Source: Chloroflexi bacterium RBG_19FT_COMBO_55_16 (GTDB taxonomy: Bacteria > Chloroflexota > Anaerolineae > Anaerolineales > UBA4823). From it: a DNA stretch of 9,141 bases. Where the stretch lies: contig MGOK01000074.1 of NCBI GenBank assembly GCA_001795335.1, forward strand, positions 9,379 to 18,519, read 5' to 3'. The number at the start of each line of letters is the position of its first letter. Within the stretch, counting starts at the first letter, position 1. A program made the position numbers and the translations under genes. The notes beneath the pieces were generated by a model. The model was given only the letters and a program-made list of their open reading frames with translations, was not told the DNA's origin and did not search any database. This document shows, piece by piece, positions 5,790 to 9,141 of the stretch.

Positions 5790-5814
5790 CCGAAAATTCT
5801 GTCAACCGACATGA

Positions 5815-5820
5815 TAGAAT
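5815..5820 (+). promoter_or_regulatory. Possible -10 box of the 660-aa glycosyltransferase gene
   Basis: TAGAAT (five of six consensus positions) ends 15 nt before the ATG at 5836, predicting a leader of about 8 nt. No convincing -35 is seen. It lies in the 59-bp gap shared with divergent lipB. Confidence 0.3.
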
Positions 5821-5835
5821 AGCTTTCAGGGTGCA

Positions 5836-7818
5836 ATGAATGCTATGCTTTCGTTCAAGGCAAAGACCTGGCTGTTATCCATTCTTTTGTTCGCCGGCCT
5901 CCTTTTCCAGGGATGGCGTTTATTGGGGAACGTCGGGCAAAATATGTTGCGGGTCTGGGGGACAATCGGGCAGACGGGATTATGGCGCAGCGCCAACTTC
6001 GGCCAGAACCAGCGCTTCGCCGACTATGTCAAGTTCTTAAACGAGAACATTCCCACAAACGCGCGCGTCGTCTTGCCCCCGGCAGGAGGCGGGTTAAAGG
6101 TCTTGAGCATCACCCCTTACATGCAGTTCTTCCTTGTCCCACGCCAGGTGATCAACTGTACTGACGCCGCTTGTCTGCAAACCATCTCCCGCGAGAACAC
6201 CTATTTCCTGGTCGTCAGCGACTTCCCGGGAGATGGGCAATCCGCGCCAGCCAGGAATGTACGCATGTTTGACAGCGAATGGGGCCTGCTGCTCCCGGAT
6301 TACCCGCCTCCCGCTGGAAATGCATCTTTTCAGTCGGGCTTCCAGAGCCTGTTCGAGATCTTCCAGGCGGCTGCCTGGCCTGCGGCCTGGCTGACTCTGT
6401 TGGTGGTGGGCGGTTTTCTGTTTTCAGGAAGGCTCGTTCCGGATGTGGATATCTCCTCCCGGCTTGCCCTGGGCTATGGCCTGGCGCTGTTTGCCCTTTC
6501 GATTGGAATAGGGTTAGCAGGGTTAGCAGGAATGACGATCCATCGCGGGCTCATTTTATTGGTCACGGGGGTGCTCTTCCTTGCTTCCTTATGGGTGGGA
6601 TTTAGATCCAGGCGTTTACGTAGCGCGGCTAATGCATCGCCAGAGTTGCCTTCCACGCCAGGGCAGCGCATCGACCTGTGGCAGATCGCTTTCCTGATGT
6701 TGGGGGGAGCTGCGGTGCTGCTCGCGGTTGGCAAGGGTTACCATACGGCCGATGAGATCCAGATCTGGGGCGTGAAGGGTTACGGGATTGCCCAGACAGG
6801 AGACATATCTACGGTTACCGCCTGGGGTACTAACACCTTGCCCTATCCGCTGCAGGTTCCCCTGCTCATCGCTGCTTTTCGCATCTTGTTTCAAGAAACG
6901 CTCCCTGCCTCAAAAGTCATCTTCAGCGGCTATTACCTGGCTTTGGTGTTCCTTGTCTATGGGTTCCTGGTCCAAATCAGGGTAAGCCGCCCGGTTGCCG
7001 GGTTGGCCACTCTGATACTGGCCAGCACACCGATCCTCTTTCGGCACGCCACGATCGGCTTTGCTAACCTGCCGATGGCTTATTACCTGGTCTCGGGGGT
7101 GGTATTATTCGCGGGGGTGAGAGCAGCACCTGCCCCCCGGCAGGCAGAGGGGCGAATCTTCCTGAGCGGGATGTTCTTTGCCGCTGCCGCCTGGACCAGG
7201 CCTGAGGGACTCATCTTGGCCTGGCTGGGAGTGCTCTTGCTGCTTGGGCTGGCCTATTTCCAACGACCAGGAGCACTGTCCCTTCGCCGGGCTCAGGACA
7301 AGGCTCAAGGTACGCCTTGGCGCCAGGCAGCGCTGCTAATCGCTCCCTTGTGCGTTTATTGGGTTTTCTGGGGCTTGGTCAAGGTCGTGGCCTACTCTGA
7401 CCAGGCGGCAAAGTCTGGGCTGGCAATGGAAGCCATCCAGCGCAATCTGGCAGGGGATTTTCATCTGGTGGAAGCTGTGTATATCCTGCGTTCCGTGTTC
7501 ACTGATTTGTTCAGCGTCCAGGTTTGGGGTGTATTGGGCATTGGCATGCTTCTAGCCGGAGCACTCGCCCTGGTGAGGCCCGGCAGGTTGCAGGGGACGA
7601 TAGCCTTGATCCTGTGTTGTGGCCTCCTGTACGTCCTGGCAATCCTGGGGATGTACTACCTGACCTCATATGACAGCCTGCATGACATCAGCTGGTGGGT
7701 TAATTCAGGCCTGGACAGGATGATGCTGCCCGGAGTTATTCTGCTATGGATCGGGGGGGTGAGTTTGGTCAAGTTGCTTGACGACGGCGAAGATCGCTCC
7801 ATCTCGACCGACTGTTAA
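5836..7818 (+). CDS. Polytopic membrane glycosyltransferase, GT-C-like
   Basis: A 660-aa membrane protein resembling GT-C (GT39/ArnT-like) enzymes that transfer sugars from lipid-linked donors on the outer face of the membrane. After a first span (about 11-27) comes a soluble stretch (about 30-170) with 'FLNENIPTNARVVLPP' (67-82). The rest has many hydrophobic spans. An extracytoplasmic loop has 'TADEIQIWGVKG' (304-315); D306-E307 are candidate counterparts of the acidic catalytic pair in GT-C enzymes. 'TRPEGLILA' (454-462) and 'GLDRMMLPGVIL' (625-636) are reminiscent of this group. Acceptor and donor are unknown. The start at 5836 is uncertain: a weak AGGGTG (5828-5833) is close, and ATG at 5845 is the alternative. 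The 3' end overlaps the convergent gene by 75 bp. A repeat-like peptide occurs at about 481-491. Family call good, substrate not inferable. Confidence 0.78.
   Translation: MNAMLSFKAKTWLLSILLFAGLLFQGWRLLGNVGQNMLRVWGTIGQTGLWRSANFGQNQRFADYVKFLNENIPTNARVVLPPAGGGLKVLSITPYMQFFLVPRQVINCTDAACLQTISRENTYFLVVSDFPGDGQSAPARNVRMFDSEWGLLLPDYPPPAGNASFQSGFQSLFEIFQAAAWPAAWLTLLVVGGFLFSGRLVPDVDISSRLALGYGLALFALSIGIGLAGLAGMTIHRGLILLVTGVLFLASLWVGFRSRRLRSAANASPELPSTPGQRIDLWQIAFLMLGGAAVLLAVGKGYHTADEIQIWGVKGYGIAQTGDISTVTAWGTNTLPYPLQVPLLIAAFRILFQETLPASKVIFSGYYLALVFLVYGFLVQIRVSRPVAGLATLILASTPILFRHATIGFANLPMAYYLVSGVVLFAGVRAAPAPRQAEGRIFLSGMFFAAAAWTRPEGLILAWLGVLLLLGLAYFQRPGALSLRRAQDKAQGTPWRQAALLIAPLCVYWVFWGLVKVVAYSDQAAKSGLAMEAIQRNLAGDFHLVEAVYILRSVFTDLFSVQVWGVLGIGMLLAGALALVRPGRLQGTIALILCCGLLYVLAILGMYYLTSYDSLHDISWWVNSGLDRMMLPGVILLWIGGVSLVKLLDDGEDRSISTDC
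7281..7310 (+). repeat. Repeat-like segment inside the glycosyltransferase gene
   Basis: The segment contains GGCTCAGG (7290-7297) and GGCTCAAG (7302-7309), two near copies 12 bp apart preceded by CCTTCGCCG. This resembles dispersed 'CTTCGACAGGCTCAGGACAGGCTCAGG' type repeats known from memory in Chloroflexota and other genomes. It is read in frame as 'LRRAQDKAQG' in a predicted loop between membrane spans. Identification as a dispersed repeat is inference. Confidence 0.4.
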
Positions 7819-9141
7819 TAGCTGCTTCGCCTCCGGAAAGAGCGTCAGATCTTTATCATGTCTGGACGAGACGATGGCAAAGCTAGGGCCGCTTTTTACT
7901 TGGAAGTTCTCATTGTCATATTTTTCGATGAGCAGGTCAGCTCGGGCGAGGCTCTTGACGACATGATCAGGCCCCCAAACGACCACCCGAGCGTTGGCAG
8001 GTGCGTTCTCGTTTAAGTAATTGATTGCTTCCCGGTAAGAGGTTGCCCAATAATCCATTTCATAGTTGCGGAAGGCGCCCCTGACCCCACCGGTCAGGCT
8101 GTTGTAATACACGTATTGGTAAGGGTGCAGCTGTACATCCCAATAAAGGTTGGGCAGGAGCAGCACGATCAGGATCACGATCCTCGCTGGGATGCTTTTT
8201 AACTTGTCTAATATAGCTTGTATTCCAAGCCCGACGAAGAGGAAGATTGAGGGGATGACGAACAGGAAGTGCCGAAAATTGTCGTACATGGTGGTTTGCA
8301 GAAGCATGCCCACAGCGATCGGCATAATCAGCCACAGGGCCAGCATAGCTACCAGCTTACGGTCGACGGCCTTCCCGATGGAGCGGGTGATAGCGACGGC
8401 CAGGCCGGCCAGGAACAAAATCATGGCGGGTTCGGTGAACTGAAGCGACAGCAGCACCGGCAGGTAAGCGCGCGGCAGCTCACTGACTGGATAATCGACG
8501 CCGGCAAACATCACCTTGCCGTCCCAGGGGAAATCGGAGGCCTGTGTAAAACTGCCGATATAGTTTTTCAAAGGAGCTCCCCACAGGTTGGGCCAGGTGA
8601 GGTAAGAGATGACCAGTGTGATCGTAAAAAAAGCGATCAAGGTTGGGATCGCCTTTCTGCCGGTTTTTAGAAGAAAGTAAACGGCTACCAACGCTCCCGC
8701 AGTGGGACCGATCACGCGGGTTGACGTGCACAACCCCAAAAGGATCCCGGCGCCCAACACATGCTTGTTTAGGATGCTCTTCAGCACCAATTTTGCGAAT
8801 GGAATGGCATGCTCCCGCCACATCTCACGGGTGGCTGTCGGGAACAAGCGGAGAGCGAACGCTATATTTACCGCTATTACCAGCATGGCGTAAAGGAGCA
8901 CCAGGCGCGGGTAAAGCTTCAAGCTTTTCTGGACATAGTTTTCCAGCGGTATGGCGCGCATATTCTCGGCCAAGGTGGAGAAAATTTTTCCCAGGGCGCT
9001 GGAAGGCTCTGCAAAATAAGCTCGTTCGATCAGGCCGGCCATCGCTTGCGTGGCAGGCGCGTGGAAGATGATTAATCCCAGCAGGATCGCCACGGAAAAC
9101 CCAACCCATGAGGCGAATAAGCCCCGCCATTTTCTGTTGAG
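7744..9141 (-). CDS. Membrane glycosyltransferase, ArnT/GT39-like (N-terminus beyond window)
   Basis: The frame stays open to the right edge, reading 'LNRKWRGLFASWVGF' before the GTG at 9093, and a hydrophobic span begins across that GTG. The true start therefore lies outside the window and 465 C-terminal residues are seen. About eight hydrophobic spans are visible. 'MYDNFRHFLFVIPSIFLF' is typical of PMT/ArnT-like GT-C enzymes that transfer sugars from polyprenyl-phosphate donors. After the last span a soluble tail carries 'HPYQYVYYNSLTGG' and 'YLNENAPANARVVVWGP'. The N-terminal first loop, where the catalytic acidic residues of this family normally lie, is missing from the window. The 3' end overlaps the preceding convergent gene by 75 bp, and no terminator is evident there. 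The substrate is unknown; cell-surface glycan or protein glycosylation is a reasonable guess. Confidence 0.85.
   Translation of the reverse strand, partial: LNRKWRGLFASWVGFSVAILLGLIIFHAPATQAMAGLIERAYFAEPSSALGKIFSTLAENMRAIPLENYVQKSLKLYPRLVLLYAMLVIAVNIAFALRLFPTATREMWREHAIPFAKLVLKSILNKHVLGAGILLGLCTSTRVIGPTAGALVAVYFLLKTGRKAIPTLIAFFTITLVISYLTWPNLWGAPLKNYIGSFTQASDFPWDGKVMFAGVDYPVSELPRAYLPVLLSLQFTEPAMILFLAGLAVAITRSIGKAVDRKLVAMLALWLIMPIAVGMLLQTTMYDNFRHFLFVIPSIFLFVGLGIQAILDKLKSIPARIVILIVLLLPNLYWDVQLHPYQYVYYNSLTGGVRGAFRNYEMDYWATSYREAINYLNENAPANARVVVWGPDHVVKSLARADLLIEKYDNENFQVKSGPSFAIVSSRHDKDLTLFPEAKQLLTVGRDGAIFAVVKQLDQTHPPDP

Noticed and set aside
5800..5805. TTGACA as the -35 of lipB
   Set aside because: It is only 10 bp from TATACT; the alternative TATGAC at 15 bp would start transcription inside the coding region.
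6511..6528. Direct repeat GGGTTAGCA x2
   Set aside because: It encodes GLA-GLA in a membrane span; a local two-copy duplication of small hydrophobic codons with no further sign of a repeat element.
7129..7144. CCTGCC...GGCAGG hairpin in the 660-aa glycosyltransferase gene
   Set aside because: A 6-bp GC stem within coding DNA is expected by chance here and has no T-run.
9091..9093. GTG at 9093 as the start of the right-hand glycosyltransferase
   Set aside because: The frame is open to the window edge and a hydrophobic span runs across the GTG, so it is an internal valine codon.
1..9141. Defence system, CRISPR array, mobile element or tRNA genes
   Set aside because: No regularly spaced repeats, transposase or integrase motifs, toxin-antitoxin pairs or tRNA-like cloverleaf patterns were seen; nothing beyond the listed genes supports such a system.

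Overview
The window looks like a piece of a bacterial chromosome from the Chloroflexota, most likely an Anaerolineae-type organism. This rests on recognition of protein style, not on a search: an FHA protein with a long proline linker and a single membrane span, a lipoprotein MA-type metallopeptidase, and large GT-C membrane glycosyltransferases with a 'YQYVYYN' tail. There are no RNA genes, transposases, CRISPR arrays or plasmid/phage genes. The content is housekeeping plus cell-envelope genes.

Layout from left to right: holA (DNA polymerase III delta subunit, +) converges on a small uncharacterised gene (89 aa, -), overlapping it by 11 bp. A class V (serine/alanine-glyoxylate type) aminotransferase (-) lies upstream of the small gene on the same strand. 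Divergent from the aminotransferase is a secreted lipoprotein with a HEMIH zinc-peptidase motif (+). That gene ends against a terminator shared with a convergent FHA-domain membrane protein (-). lipB (octanoyltransferase, -) lies behind the FHA gene. Divergent from lipB is a 660-aa polytopic GT-C-like glycosyltransferase (+). Its 3' end overlaps by 75 bp the 3' end of a second membrane glycosyltransferase (-) that runs off the right edge of the window.

The most interesting signal is regulatory. The 89-aa gene is preceded by a TTGACA-N17-TAATAT promoter. Two inverted copies of the same 14-mer (AGAACAGATGTTCG) sit on it, one in the spacer and one over the predicted transcription start. Each copy matches 13 of 14 positions of the Bacillus-type LexA/SOS box CGAACRNRYGTTYG. 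This makes the small protein a candidate member of the DNA-damage regulon with unknown function.

The genes use two kinds of translation start. The 89-aa gene, the aminotransferase and the FHA gene each have a strong GGAGG/AGGAGG exactly 5 nt before ATG. The peptidase and lipB instead have a -10 hexamer exactly 7 nt before ATG, which predicts leaderless mRNAs. The two glycosyltransferases share a soluble sequence motif at opposite ends of the proteins. holA is visibly more AT-rich than lipB and the glycosyltransferases.
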